Source: Sphingomonas sp. LaA6.9
Lineage (GTDB): Bacteria > Pseudomonadota > Alphaproteobacteria > Sphingomonadales > Sphingomonadaceae
Direction of reading: 5' to 3'
Assembly (NCBI RefSeq): GCF_022601895.1
Contig: NZ_JAKVIO010000023.1
Span: forward strand, 1-64,000
Length of the DNA: 64,000 nucleotides
Of this stretch, positions 16,092-24,686 are shown piece after piece (position 1 is the first letter of the stretch; each line of letters begins with the position of its first letter). Below the pieces are notes generated by a model. The model saw only the letters and a list, made by a program, of their open reading frames with translations. It did not search any database and had not been told where the DNA came from. The translations under genes were made by a program, and so were the position numbers.

Positions 16092-17114
16092 TCAGGCGCG
16101 ACGCTTGCGGAACGGCCATCGGATGGCACCGCCCGTCCATCGGGCCGATACGGTCTCAAGCGCGTAAAGCGTCACCAGCGTCACTCCATAAGCGAGGCTG
16201 AGATTGGGGAGCAGCAGCGGAAGACCCACCATCAGCATCGTATCGTTGCCGCCGGGAATAAGCACCGCGCCCAACCCCATCACATATCCGCCCGCCGATG
16301 CGCGCAGCCAGCGTCCTCCCGTGCCGCGACGCCAGGCAAAGCGACGACCAACGACCGCACCACCGACCGAACCAAGCACGAAGATCGCGGTGATCGTGAC
16401 GCGGCGGGGTATCTCCTCGGCATGTGCGCCGACCAGGTCGATGAGCAGCCGCGTATAGGGCCAGCCATGCAACATCGCGAGCAGCGGTGCGTTGACGAGA
16501 CCGATCACCACCATGGCCCTGAACGTCGACCAGCCGCCCGCAGTCACGGCACCGCCACCCTGTCGCCAGTGCGCTATGGCCAGCGCCCCCGTGAGGGCAA
16601 GCGCCAGCACCGCCACGAGCGCCGCGTCGAGAGCCAGCAGTGGGGACGCGACCGGACCATTGAGGTCGGCGGGGTGCATCGCGCCGCTGGCGAACATCGT
16701 CGCCACACCCGCGACAAAGCCGAGGATCGTCGCGCCATAGGCGAGATCGCCCGCGCCAAGCGCCGCCACGGTGCCGAAGGCGCATTTGCCGTTGATGTGC
16801 GCGCCGAGCGCGAAGACCATGCCGCCCGCGATCGTGGTGGTGCCGATCGCAAGGTCGCGGTGGCGGCTGATCGCGTCCACCCCCGCAAGACCAGCGACGC
16901 CCATCGTGATCAGCGCACAGCCCGCGCAGAAAAGGAAGCCGAGCAGCTTGCCCGCGCTGCGTTCGTCGACAATTTCCTGTATTGCTCCGACCGCGCACAC
17001 CGAGCCGCGTTGCGTCGCATAGCCGGCGATGAAGACCAGCACGAAGATGGCGGCCGTCGGGAGCATGGATATGGCGTAGCACAACGCCGACGCACACCAA
17101 ATCGCGCTTGTCAT
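16092..17114 (-). CDS. YeeE/YedE-family sulfur (thiosulfate) transporter
   Basis: A 340-residue polytopic membrane protein of the YeeE/YedE (TsuA-like) family. Its key motifs are QRGSVCAVGAIQEI near the N-terminus, HINGKCAFGTVAALGAGD in the middle and IPGGNDTMLM towards the end; the conserved Cys residues are those proposed to hand thiosulfate through the channel. I choose ATG 17114 because upstream sequence to 17201 is not membrane-like and runs into the divergent signal peptide gene. A TusA partner often follows such genes; here none is adjacent, although a TusA-like gene lies at 23915. Confidence 0.83.
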   Translation of the reverse strand: MTSAIWCASALCYAISMLPTAAIFVLVFIAGYATQRGSVCAVGAIQEIVDERSAGKLLGFLFCAGCALITMGVAGLAGVDAISRHRDLAIGTTTIAGGMVFALGAHINGKCAFGTVAALGAGDLAYGATILGFVAGVATMFASGAMHPADLNGPVASPLLALDAALVAVLALALTGALAIAHWRQGGGAVTAGGWSTFRAMVVIGLVNAPLLAMLHGWPYTRLLIDLVGAHAEEIPRRVTITAIFVLGSVGGAVVGRRFAWRRGTGGRWLRASAGGYVMGLGAVLIPGGNDTMLMVGLPLLLPNLSLAYGVTLVTLYALETVSARWTGGAIRWPFRKRRA

Positions 17115-17170
17115 CGAGGCGTAACGCGCGCCATTCAGGGAGAACGCCTTTGCAACGGGGGAGGGTTGTT

Positions 17171-18202
17171 TTGCCGAGGCAGGGACTGGCGCTTGCCGCA
17201 TTGGTCGCTACGCTGGGCGCCGCCATGCCGCTGTCCGCCGAGCCCGTCGCCAAGCCCATCGTGATCGCGCATCGCGGCGCGAGCGGTGAACGCCCCGAGC
17301 ATACGCTTGCGTCCTATGAACGCGCGATCGCGCTCGGTGCCGATTTCGTCGAGCCCGATCTGGTGATGACCCGCGACGGCGTGCTCGTGGCGCGGCACGA
17401 GAACGAGATTTCGGGCACGACCGATGTTGCCGCGCGGCCGGAGTTCGCGCACCGGAAGACGACGAAGTCGATCGACGGCGAGGCGGTCACTGGCTGGTTC
17501 ACGGAGGATTTCACGCTCGCCGAGCTGAAGACGCTGCGCGCGCGCGAGCGCCTGCCGAAGCTGCGGCCGCAGAACACCGTATATGACGGCCAGTTCGAGA
17601 TCCCGACGCTTCAGGAGATCATCGACCTTGTCCGCGCCAATGAGACTGCGGCGGGGCGGCGGATCGGCCTCTATCCCGAGACCAAACACCCGGGCTATTT
17701 CCAGGGGATAGGGCTGGCGATGGAGCGGCCGCTCGTCGCGATGCTGGAGAAGAATGGCTATTCGCATGCCGGCGATCCCGTGTTCATCCAGTCGTTCGAG
17801 GCGGAAAATCTCAAGGAATTGCGCGGGCTGACAAAGCTAAGGCTGATCCAACTGATGGGTGCCGAACCGCATTTCGCTGCGATGACGACGCCGGAGGGTC
17901 TGAAGAGCGTGGCGACCTATGCCGATGGCGTCGGGCCCGCCAAGGCGCTGATCGTGCCCGTGTCGAAGCTTGGCAAGCGCGAGGCGCCCACGCGCTTCGT
18001 TGCCGATGCGCATGCCGCAGGGCTCAAGGTCCATGCCTGGACCTTTCGCGTCGAGAATTATTTTCTGCCCGCCGACATGCGCAAGGGGCTCAATCCGCGC
18101 GGCCGTGGCGATATGGCGGCCGAGATCCGGTTGTTCGTGGAACTCGGCGTCGACGGCGTGTTCAGCGACAATCCCGGTGAGGCGCTGGCCGCGCTCGAGT
18201 AA
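17171..18202 (+). CDS. glpQ: Periplasmic glycerophosphodiester phosphodiesterase
   Basis: This enzyme hydrolyses deacylated phospholipids to glycerol-3-phosphate and an alcohol. The 343-residue protein has a signal peptide (QGLALAALVATLGAAMPLSA) and then the GDPD TIM barrel: PIVIAHRGASGERPEHTLAS with the catalytic HR and the E-x-H pair, DFVEPDLVMTRDGVLVARHE with Glu-x-Asp and catalytic His, and IGLYPETKHPGYF. The size matches periplasmic GlpQ. I start at TTG 17171, preceded by GGGGAGGG and aligned with the signal peptide. It overlaps the opposing PAP2 gene by 41 bases at the 3' end. Confidence 0.87.
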   Translation: MPRQGLALAALVATLGAAMPLSAEPVAKPIVIAHRGASGERPEHTLASYERAIALGADFVEPDLVMTRDGVLVARHENEISGTTDVAARPEFAHRKTTKSIDGEAVTGWFTEDFTLAELKTLRARERLPKLRPQNTVYDGQFEIPTLQEIIDLVRANETAAGRRIGLYPETKHPGYFQGIGLAMERPLVAMLEKNGYSHAGDPVFIQSFEAENLKELRGLTKLRLIQLMGAEPHFAAMTTPEGLKSVATYADGVGPAKALIVPVSKLGKREAPTRFVADAHAAGLKVHAWTFRVENYFLPADMRKGLNPRGRGDMAAEIRLFVELGVDGVFSDNPGEALAALE

Positions 18203-19178
18203 GCAGCGCGGTCGCCTTCCACAGCGCGACCATCATAGCGGCGCCGACCACGCCGTCACTCGCATAATGCCAGCCGAAATGGATCGATCCGATCCAGATC
18301 GCGACCGCAAAACCTGTCATCGCCCAGCCAAGCCAGCGGCGGATCTGGAAGCCGCCAATCGCGAACAGCGCGGCCATCGCGACGTGCATCGAGGGCATCG
18401 CCGAGATACCGCCAACCGCCTCGAGCCGCGGATTGAGGAAGGTGGAGAGCAGCTGCGGCTGATAGCCGAGCGTGTGGATCGTAACGCCCGCCGCCTCGGC
18501 GCTGCGGCCCAGTTCGGCCAGCCGCTGGTTGAGTAGCGCGAAGCTGGCGTCGGGGCCGACCAGTGCGTTGTAATAGCAGGGCCCCGCCGATCCGAGGATC
18601 CAGGCCGCGACGCTCCCGATCAGTATCCATGACGCGAGCCAGCAGCTCACGAGCCTCAGACGGATCTCGTAGCTTTTGGCCAACGCGATCGCGATCGCGG
18701 GGAAACAGTACATCAGGATGAACCAGAACTGGCTATAGAGGATGTCGAGCAGCTTGGCCGCCGGCCAGCCGCCGATCAGGCTGTGCGTGACCGTCCACGG
18801 ATCGCGGCCGAGAAACAGCCAGCGATCGAAGGCAGCGAGCGCGGGATCGAGCGGAAAACCGCGCGGGGGCATGACGAACTGCTTGAACATCATGAACGAC
18901 GTGATCGTCGTTCCGGTGACAATCGCGGCGACGCCGAGCCAGGGCGCATAGTCGAAGGGTTCGATGTCGACCGGACCGCGCTTCAGGCGGAAACGGTGAC
19001 TGGTGAAGCCGATGCACAATGCCGCACCCGCCGACAGCAGGATGTAGAAGGTGAGGTAGAGAAGGAAATCGGCATAGCCTGCGGGCGTCAGGTTGAGCAG
19101 CAGGATGCCCGCAAATCCGATCAGGCCCAGCAGGCGCCCCATGCTCCGCCGCTGATGCGCGGGCACATCAAGGATCAT
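18162..19178 (-). CDS. PAP2-superfamily membrane phosphatase / inositolphosphotransferase-like
   Basis: A 338-residue polytopic protein with about six or seven helices. The C-terminal half holds the PAP2 core AMPSMHVAMAALFAIGG (Ser-x-x-x-His) and HFGWHYASDGVVGAAM (second catalytic His and Asp). The enlarged N-terminal part is typical of the Aur1/Ipt1-like group that moves phospho-head groups between lipids. It may therefore act on undecaprenyl, phosphatidyl or sphingolipid phosphates; the substrate is unresolved. The start could be ATG 19178 or ATG 19142, as neither has a strong site. It converges with and overlaps glpQ. Confidence 0.75.
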   Translation of the reverse strand: MILDVPAHQRRSMGRLLGLIGFAGILLLNLTPAGYADFLLYLTFYILLSAGAALCIGFTSHRFRLKRGPVDIEPFDYAPWLGVAAIVTGTTITSFMMFKQFVMPPRGFPLDPALAAFDRWLFLGRDPWTVTHSLIGGWPAAKLLDILYSQFWFILMYCFPAIAIALAKSYEIRLRLVSCWLASWILIGSVAAWILGSAGPCYYNALVGPDASFALLNQRLAELGRSAEAAGVTIHTLGYQPQLLSTFLNPRLEAVGGISAMPSMHVAMAALFAIGGFQIRRWLGWAMTGFAVAIWIGSIHFGWHYASDGVVGAAMMVALWKATALLTRARPAPHRDCR

Positions 19179-19420
19179 GCGTGCGACGCCTGCCCTGGTC
19201 CTTGCCCCATTCCGCTCCGTCAATGACTCGCCTTTATTCGACCCGGCGCAGCCACTCTGCCCGCTATCGCCAAGGCTTTAGCAAAGGCGGACGGACGAAC
19301 AAGGGGCGACGAAGCGCACTGTCGCCATGTCGCCCCGCTCCACCGTTGCGGCAGCCGGGAATACAGGCCGATATGTCCGCGGTCTGGCGGATGCGGCAAT
19401 GAGCGGCTAAGAAGCCTCCC

Positions 19421-20281
19421 ATGTCCACAACTTATACGCTCGACACCTCAACCAGCCGCGCGCATCCGACGCCCGCACCGATGAAGCGCATGACCGTGCC
19501 TCAGATTCAGGCGCGCAAGGGCAAGGATCCGATCGTCATGCTCACCGCCTATACGGCGCGCATGGCGCAGCTGCTCGACCGGCATTGCGACATGCTGCTG
19601 GTGGGCGACAGCCTGGGGCAGGTGATATACGGCCTGCCTTCGACCCTGCCCGTGACGCTCGACATGATGATCGCGCATGGCGCGGCGGTGGTGCGCGGCA
19701 GCTATCATTCGGTGGTCGTCGTCGACATGCCCTTTGGCAGCTATGAGGCGAGTCCCGAGGACGCGTTCCGCGCGGCATCGCGCGTGCTTGCAGAAACGGG
19801 AGCGGCCGCAGTCAAGCTCGAGGGCGGCGAGGCGATGGCGCCCACGGTCAACTTCCTGTCGTCGCGCGGGATCCCGGTGGTCGGCCATATCGGGCTGACC
19901 CCGCAGGCAGTGAACGCGCTGGGCGGCTATGGCGCGCGCGGACGGACCAATGCCGAACACGCCAAGATCATCTCCGACGCGCGCGCGATCGCCGATGCGG
20001 GCGCGTTCTCGATGGTGGTCGAGGGCGTGCTCGAGCCGCTGGCGCAGGCGGTGACCGCCGAAGTGTCGTGCCCTGTGATCGGGATCGGCGCGTCTGCGCA
20101 GTGCGACGGTCAGGTGCTGGTGATCGACGACATGCTCGGCATGTTCGAGCGCACCGCGCGTTTCGTCAAGCGTTATGACGATCTGGCGACACGGATCGAC
20201 GAGGCCGCGACGCGCTATGCCGAGGAAGTCCGCACGCGCACTTTCCCCGGCTTCGAACAGACCTACCAGCCGAAAGATTGA
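19421..20281 (+). CDS. panB: 3-methyl-2-oxobutanoate hydroxymethyltransferase
   Basis: PanB transfers a hydroxymethyl group from methylene-THF to ketoisovalerate, the first committed step of pantothenate and CoA synthesis. The 286-residue protein has a slightly extended N-terminus, then [23 protein letters not shown]. Metal and substrate residues lie in [12 protein letters not shown] and [18 protein letters not shown], followed by VKLEGG and [10 protein letters not shown]. The start ATG 19421 lacks a good Shine-Dalgarno; the next in-frame ATG (MKRMTVP) is a possible true start. panC is not next to it. The yfgM-bamB-der run begins 67 bases downstream. Confidence 0.95.
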   Translation: MSTTYTLDTSTSRAHPTPAPMKRMTVPQIQARKGKDPIVMLTAYTARMAQLLDRHCDMLLVGDSLGQVIYGLPSTLPVTLDMMIAHGAAVVRGSYHSVVVVDMPFGSYEASPEDAFRAASRVLAETGAAAVKLEGGEAMAPTVNFLSSRGIPVVGHIGLTPQAVNALGGYGARGRTNAEHAKIISDARAIADAGAFSMVVEGVLEPLAQAVTAEVSCPVIGIGASAQCDGQVLVIDDMLGMFERTARFVKRYDDLATRIDEAATRYAEEVRTRTFPGFEQTYQPKD

Positions 20282-20348
20282 GACGCTTTCGTTTCTGATC
20301 GTGCGCGGCTAAGGTCCGCGCCAATTTTGCATTTCCGGAGAATTCAAC

Positions 20349-21050
20349 TTGGCATCGACGCCCCCGACCAATGAAGCATTCCTGCGCGAGGTGGACGAGG
20401 AACTGCGCCGCGACCAGGTCGCGCGCGCGGCCAGGCGCTGGGGCAAGGCAGCGATCGTCGCTGTGGTGATCGCGCTTGCCGCATTTGGCGGCTGGCTGTG
20501 GTGGAGCCATGAGCAGACCAAGGCGTCCGAAGCCGAGGGCGAGGCGCTGATCCAGATTCTCGACGATCTCGAGGCCGGGCGCAAGCAGGGCATCGAGGCG
20601 AAGCTCAAGCCGCTCACCGAAAGCAAGAACGACGGCTATAGCACGACCGCACGGCTCACGCTCGCGAGCATGAAGCTGCAGGCAGGCGACGCCAAGGCGG
20701 CCGCCGCGGGCTACAAGGCGATTGCCGAGGATGCGAACGTCGCCAAGCCGTTTCGAGACCTGGCGCTGGTTCGTCAGACCGCAGCCGAATATGACAGCCT
20801 GAAGCCCGCGGATGTCGTCGCGCGCTTGAAGCCGCTCGCGATCGAAGGCGGGCCGTGGTTCGGCAGCGCGGGCGAGATGGTTGCGATTGCCTATCTCAAC
20901 ATGAACAAACCCGATCTGGCCGGCCCGCTTTTCGCCGCAATTGCCAAGGATGAAGGCGTTCCGGAATCGATCCGTTCACGCGCGGTCCAGATGGCGGGGG
21001 TATTGGGGGTCGATGCGGTGGTGCAACCGCGTGGGGAAAAGAAGGAATGA
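20349..21050 (+). CDS. YfgM-like tetratricopeptide membrane protein
   Basis: A 233-residue inner-membrane protein of the YfgM/DUF2133 type. It has a cytoplasmic N-terminus (EAFLREVDEELRRDQ), one transmembrane helix (about 34-52) and a periplasmic TPR-like domain. In E. coli YfgM is an ancillary SecYEG subunit working with PpiD. I start at TTG 20349 because GGAG (20337-20340) is correctly placed and no other start fits. Its TGA overlaps the bamB ATG, and the order yfgM-bamB-der is conserved, so the three probably form one operon for envelope protein traffic and ribosome assembly. Confidence 0.85.
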   Translation: MASTPPTNEAFLREVDEELRRDQVARAARRWGKAAIVAVVIALAAFGGWLWWSHEQTKASEAEGEALIQILDDLEAGRKQGIEAKLKPLTESKNDGYSTTARLTLASMKLQAGDAKAAAAGYKAIAEDANVAKPFRDLALVRQTAAEYDSLKPADVVARLKPLAIEGGPWFGSAGEMVAIAYLNMNKPDLAGPLFAAIAKDEGVPESIRSRAVQMAGVLGVDAVVQPRGEKKE

Positions 21051-22420
21051 CCTTGGTGAGGAATGGAGTTCTGGTTGCGGTCTCCGCGATCCTGCTTGGC
21101 GGCTGCAGCATTCTCGGGGGTGGCGAGGATAACAAGCCCAAGACGCCTACGGTGGGCAAGCGCGTCCCCGTGCTGACCGCCGAGAGCGGGGTCGAGGTCG
21201 ACCCAGCGCTCGCCGATGTGGCGGTTCTGCTGCCGATGGCGGCGGTCAATGCCGAATGGACGCAGCCGGGCGGCAACGCCTCGAAATCGATGGGGCATCT
21301 GGCGCTCGGCGCATCGCTTTCGCCGGCATGGACCGCCGAGATGGCGGGCAGCAGCAAATATGAGCGGCTCGCATCCACGCCGATCGTGGCTGAAGGGCGC
21401 GTCTATGCGGTCGACAGCCGCGCCAAGCTGCGTGCCTATGACGCGCAGACGGGTGCCGAAGTCTGGACCGTCCAGATCGGCGACCCCAAGGATGTCGAGG
21501 GGGGGCGGAGCTTCTGGTCGGGCGAATTGTCGGGCAATGTCGGACTGCTGTTCGGTGGTGGCGTCAGCTATGACAATGGCATGCTCTATGCCACCAACGG
21601 CATTGGCGACGTCGCGGCCTTCAACGCGCAGACGGGTGCGCAGCTCTGGAAGAAGCGTCCGGGCGGACCGCTGCGCGGCGCTCCCGGCGTGGGCAACGGC
21701 AATGTCTATGTGATGAGCCAGGACAACCAGATCTTCGCGCTGCGCATGAGCGACGGCAATCAGGAGTGGACGCGCGCGGGTACGCTCGAGACCGCAGGCG
21801 TGTTCGGCGTCGCCAGCCCCGCAATCGCGCAGGGCACGGTGGTCGGCGGCTATTCCTCGGGTGAGCTCAGCGCCTATCGTTACGAAAACGGCCAGGAAGT
21901 GTGGCAGGACGCGCTCTCGCGCACCAGCATCGCGACCGCGGTCGGCATCCTGTCCGACATCGACGCCGATCCGGTGATCGACCAGGGCCGCGTTTTTGCG
22001 GTCGGGCAGGGCGGGCGCATGGTCTCGCTCGAACTCGTCACGGGCCAGCGCCTCTGGGAAATCAACATCGCAGGCATTTCGACCCCCTGGGTCGCGGGCG
22101 AATGGGTTTTCGTCGTCACCGATGAAGCGAAGCTGCTCTGCCTGTCGCGCGTCAGCGGAAAGGTGCGCTGGCAGGCGCAGTTGACGCGCTATCGCAATCC
22201 CAAGAAGAAGGAAGGGCCGATCAGCTGGCAGGGCCCCGTGCTCGCGGGCGACCGGCTGGTGCTGGTGAGCAACGATGGCATGCTCGCCGAAGTCTCGCCC
22301 ACCGATGGCGCGATCCGCGGTCAGCGCGAGCTGAAATCGGCGGTGAACCTGCCCCCGATCGTGGCGAACAACACGCTGTACATTCTCGATGACAGCGGCA
22401 GGCTGACCGCCTGGCGTTGA
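21047..22420 (+). CDS. bamB: Outer membrane protein assembly factor BamB
   Basis: BamB is the beta-propeller lipoprotein of the BAM complex, which inserts outer-membrane proteins. The 457-residue product has a lipoprotein signal ending LLGGCSILGGG (lipid-modified Cys20) and then PQQ-type propeller repeats, for example AYDAQTGAEVWTVQIGD, AFNAQTGAQLWKKRPGG and SLELVTGQRLWEINIAG. It is longer than E. coli BamB (392), as in other Alphaproteobacteria. The start overlaps the yfgM-like stop (ATGA), so translation is coupled. Confidence 0.93.
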   Translation: MTLVRNGVLVAVSAILLGGCSILGGGEDNKPKTPTVGKRVPVLTAESGVEVDPALADVAVLLPMAAVNAEWTQPGGNASKSMGHLALGASLSPAWTAEMAGSSKYERLASTPIVAEGRVYAVDSRAKLRAYDAQTGAEVWTVQIGDPKDVEGGRSFWSGELSGNVGLLFGGGVSYDNGMLYATNGIGDVAAFNAQTGAQLWKKRPGGPLRGAPGVGNGNVYVMSQDNQIFALRMSDGNQEWTRAGTLETAGVFGVASPAIAQGTVVGGYSSGELSAYRYENGQEVWQDALSRTSIATAVGILSDIDADPVIDQGRVFAVGQGGRMVSLELVTGQRLWEINIAGISTPWVAGEWVFVVTDEAKLLCLSRVSGKVRWQAQLTRYRNPKKKEGPISWQGPVLAGDRLVLVSNDGMLAEVSPTDGAIRGQRELKSAVNLPPIVANNTLYILDDSGRLTAWR

Positions 22421-22470
22421 TGTGGGCCCGCGCCGACACGGCGCGCGCATCGCTATAATTTGGTTGAATC

Positions 22471-22506
22471 GAGAGGACGATCCGCCCCATTTTGGGCGGG
22501 TCGTCC
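22471..22506 (+). terminator. Long hairpin between bamB and der
   Basis: Positions 22471-22485 pair with 22492-22506 through 15 bp (one G-U), and more pairing is possible further out with a 2-nt bulge. The loop is CATTTT. There is no T-run. It may cause partial termination or processing between bamB and der. Confidence 0.55.
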
Positions 22507-22530
22507 TCGATTGCTTATGGAGAAGGCCAG

Positions 22531-23898
22531 ATGGCCAGGAGATTGCCCGTCGTCGCCATTGTCGGGCGGCCGAATGTGGGCAAGTCGACGCTGTTCAATC
22601 GGCTGGTCGGCAAGAAGCTCGCGCTGGTCGACGACATGCCCGGCGTGACCCGCGACCGCCGTGAGGGGGAAGCGCATCTGCTCGGCCTCGATTTCCGCCT
22701 GTTCGACACGGCGGGCTTCGAGGATGAGGATCCGCAGAGCCTTCCCGGAAGGATGCGCGTGCAGACCGAGGCCGCGGTTGCCGAGGCAGATGTCGCGCTG
22801 TTCCTGATCGATGCGCGCGCAGGGATCGTCCCGCTCGACGCCGAGATCGCGCGATGGCTGCGCGGGAGCACGACACCCGTGATCCTCGTGGCCAACAAGG
22901 CCGAGGGGCGCGCGGGTGAAAGCGGGATTCTCGAATCGCTCGAACTGGGTTTCGGCGATCCCGTCCAGCTCAGCGCCGAGCATGGCGAAGGCATCGCCGA
23001 CCTGTTCGAGGCGCTGCTGCCGCATATCGACCGTGAAGAGGGCGAAGGTGAGGAGGACGATGGCGAGGAGGACGAAGACGGTCCGCTGAAGCTGGCGATC
23101 GTCGGGCGGCCAAATGCGGGCAAATCGACGCTCGTGAACCGGATCCTGGGCGAAGACCGGATGATTACCGGGCCCGAGGCGGGGATCACGCGCGATTCGA
23201 TCGCGATCGATCTCGCCTGGCCGCATGAGGAGGGCACACGCCCGCTGCGGCTGATCGATACCGCCGGGCTCCGCAAAAAGGCCAAGGTGCAGGACAAGCT
23301 CGAGAAGCTCTCGGCCGCCGATGCGCTCCATGCGGTCGATTTCGCAGAGGTCGTCGTGCTGCTGCTCGATGCCACGCGGGGGCTCGAGGTGCAGGATCTG
23401 CGGATCGCGGACCGCGTGCTCGAAGAGGGGCGTGCCCTGATCATCGCGATCAACAAATGGGACGTGGCCGAAAATCCGTCGAGCCTGTTCCAGGGCGTGC
23501 GCAAGGCATTGGACGAGGGTCTGGCGCAGGTGAAGGGCGTGCCGCTGATCGCGGTCTCCGCCGCGACGGGCAAGGGGCTCGACCAGCTGATCGACGTGGC
23601 CTTCCAAACGCGCGAGGCGTGGTCGAAGCGTGTGTCGACAGGGCAGCTCAACCGCTGGTTCGAGCGCGCGATCGAGGCCAATCCGCCGCCGGCACCCGGC
23701 GGCAAACGCATCAAGCTGCGCTATGTGACGCAGGCCAAGACGCGCCCTCCCGGCTTCGTGCTGTTCGGCACGCGTGTCGACCAGCTGCCCGAAAGCTATC
23801 GCCGCTATCTGGTCAACGGCATACGCCGCGAACTGGGCTTCGGCGCGGTGCCCGTGCGGCTGACATTGCGGGCGCCGAAGAACCCTTACGGGAAGTGA
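22531..23898 (+). CDS. der: Ribosome-assembly GTPase Der (EngA)
   Basis: Der is a double-GTPase essential for 50S maturation. The 455-residue protein has two G domains, each with a full motif set: G1 GRPNVGKST near residue 10 and GRPNAGKST near residue 190, G3 DTAGFED and DTAGLRKK, and G4 NKAE and NKWD. A KH-like domain closes the protein, ending RAPKNPYGK. An acidic linker (EEGEGEEDDGEEDEDG) joins the two G domains. The start is ATG 22531 behind GGAGAAG; upstream extension would enter the hairpin. Confidence 0.97.
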   Translation: MARRLPVVAIVGRPNVGKSTLFNRLVGKKLALVDDMPGVTRDRREGEAHLLGLDFRLFDTAGFEDEDPQSLPGRMRVQTEAAVAEADVALFLIDARAGIVPLDAEIARWLRGSTTPVILVANKAEGRAGESGILESLELGFGDPVQLSAEHGEGIADLFEALLPHIDREEGEGEEDDGEEDEDGPLKLAIVGRPNAGKSTLVNRILGEDRMITGPEAGITRDSIAIDLAWPHEEGTRPLRLIDTAGLRKKAKVQDKLEKLSAADALHAVDFAEVVVLLLDATRGLEVQDLRIADRVLEEGRALIIAINKWDVAENPSSLFQGVRKALDEGLAQVKGVPLIAVSAATGKGLDQLIDVAFQTREAWSKRVSTGQLNRWFERAIEANPPPAPGGKRIKLRYVTQAKTRPPGFVLFGTRVDQLPESYRRYLVNGIRRELGFGAVPVRLTLRAPKNPYGK

Positions 23899-23914
23899 AT
23901 TGCGCGGTGAGGCG

Positions 23915-24130
23915 ATGACACCACTTGTCGATGCGCGCGGGATGCGTTGCCCGTGGCCGGTGCTGCGGCTGGCGCGCGCGGCGCGTGAGGCCGGCGCCGG
24001 GCAATGCGTGCGCATCGTCGCCGACGATCCGATCGCGCCCGGTGAAATCGCCGCGCTTGCCGAGGAGCGCGGCTGGACCGTTGCCCCCGTTTTAACCGAA
24101 ATCGGGGAAGGTTTCGAGATCGTAACCTGA
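23915..24130 (+). CDS. TusA/SirA-like sulfur-carrier protein
   Basis: A 71-residue protein of the TusA fold, with VDARGMRCPWPVLRLARAAR carrying the CPxP motif whose Cys accepts a persulfide in sulfur relay to tRNA thiolation or other acceptors. DDPIAPGEIAALAEERGW supplies the usual second half. I start at ATG 23915 with GGTGAGGCG in front. It begins 16 bases after der, so it may ride on that transcript. It is a plausible partner for the YeeE/YedE transporter at 16092, although the two are not adjacent. Confidence 0.85.
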   Translation: MTPLVDARGMRCPWPVLRLARAAREAGAGQCVRIVADDPIAPGEIAALAEERGWTVAPVLTEIGEGFEIVT

Positions 24131-24211
24131 CGCGTCAACGCTCTGTTTACCGCTTGGGCCGTATTTTCCGATCCGGGAACAAGTGTTTCAGATACTGGAG
24201 GATCGGGTTTC

Positions 24212-24646
24212 GTGACCCAGATGGATCAGACTCTCGTCGACTGGCCGGCCTTTCTTGCTGCGCGGCAGGAACTTGGCGCGGATTTCATTCGGATTCTCGG
24301 CTATTTCCGGGAGGATGGTACCAAATCGGTCGCCGCGATCGAGGAAGCCATGCGCGCCAAGAACGCGACGGCGCTGATCCTGCCCGCGCATACGCTCAAG
24401 GGCGAATCGCGCCAGTTCGGCGCGGAGCCACTGTCGGTGCTTGCCGAACAGATCGAGGCGGTGGCGCGCCGCTGCGTCGAAACGCACGAGGCCCCCGACG
24501 AGGTGCTCCAGCAGGTCGTGCAATTGCGCCCGACATTCGAAGCGACGCTGTCGCTGCTCGAAAGAGAGTGCAACCCGCTGGTCGAACGCCGGCAGGCTTT
24601 CGGCAAGAAGGCCGTTGCGAACAACCAGGGCTTCGGCCGGATCTGA
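24212..24646 (+). CDS. Histidine-containing phosphotransfer (Hpt) protein
   Basis: A 144-residue cytoplasmic phosphorelay protein. The Hpt helix bundle carries the phospho-acceptor His in LPAHTLKGESRQFGAEPLSVLAEQIEAV, followed by a long helical C-terminus. It resembles ChpT-type or stand-alone Hpt modules that pass phosphate between hybrid kinases and response regulators. I start at GTG 24212, with GGAGG about 10 bases upstream; ATG 24221 is the alternative. No kinase adjoins it; the hybrid kinase at 31600 is a possible, unproven partner. Confidence 0.87.
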   Translation: MTQMDQTLVDWPAFLAARQELGADFIRILGYFREDGTKSVAAIEEAMRAKNATALILPAHTLKGESRQFGAEPLSVLAEQIEAVARRCVETHEAPDEVLQQVVQLRPTFEATLSLLERECNPLVERRQAFGKKAVANNQGFGRI

Positions 24647-24686
24647 AACCAATGATGCCGCTGCGGTACGGCATCGCCGGATCGGG

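Noticed and set aside
20891-24138. Long open frames opposite bamB and der (519 and 561 residues)
   Set aside because: Both run antisense to well-conserved genes, lack family motifs and have the Arg/His/Ala composition typical of reverse frames in GC-rich DNA.
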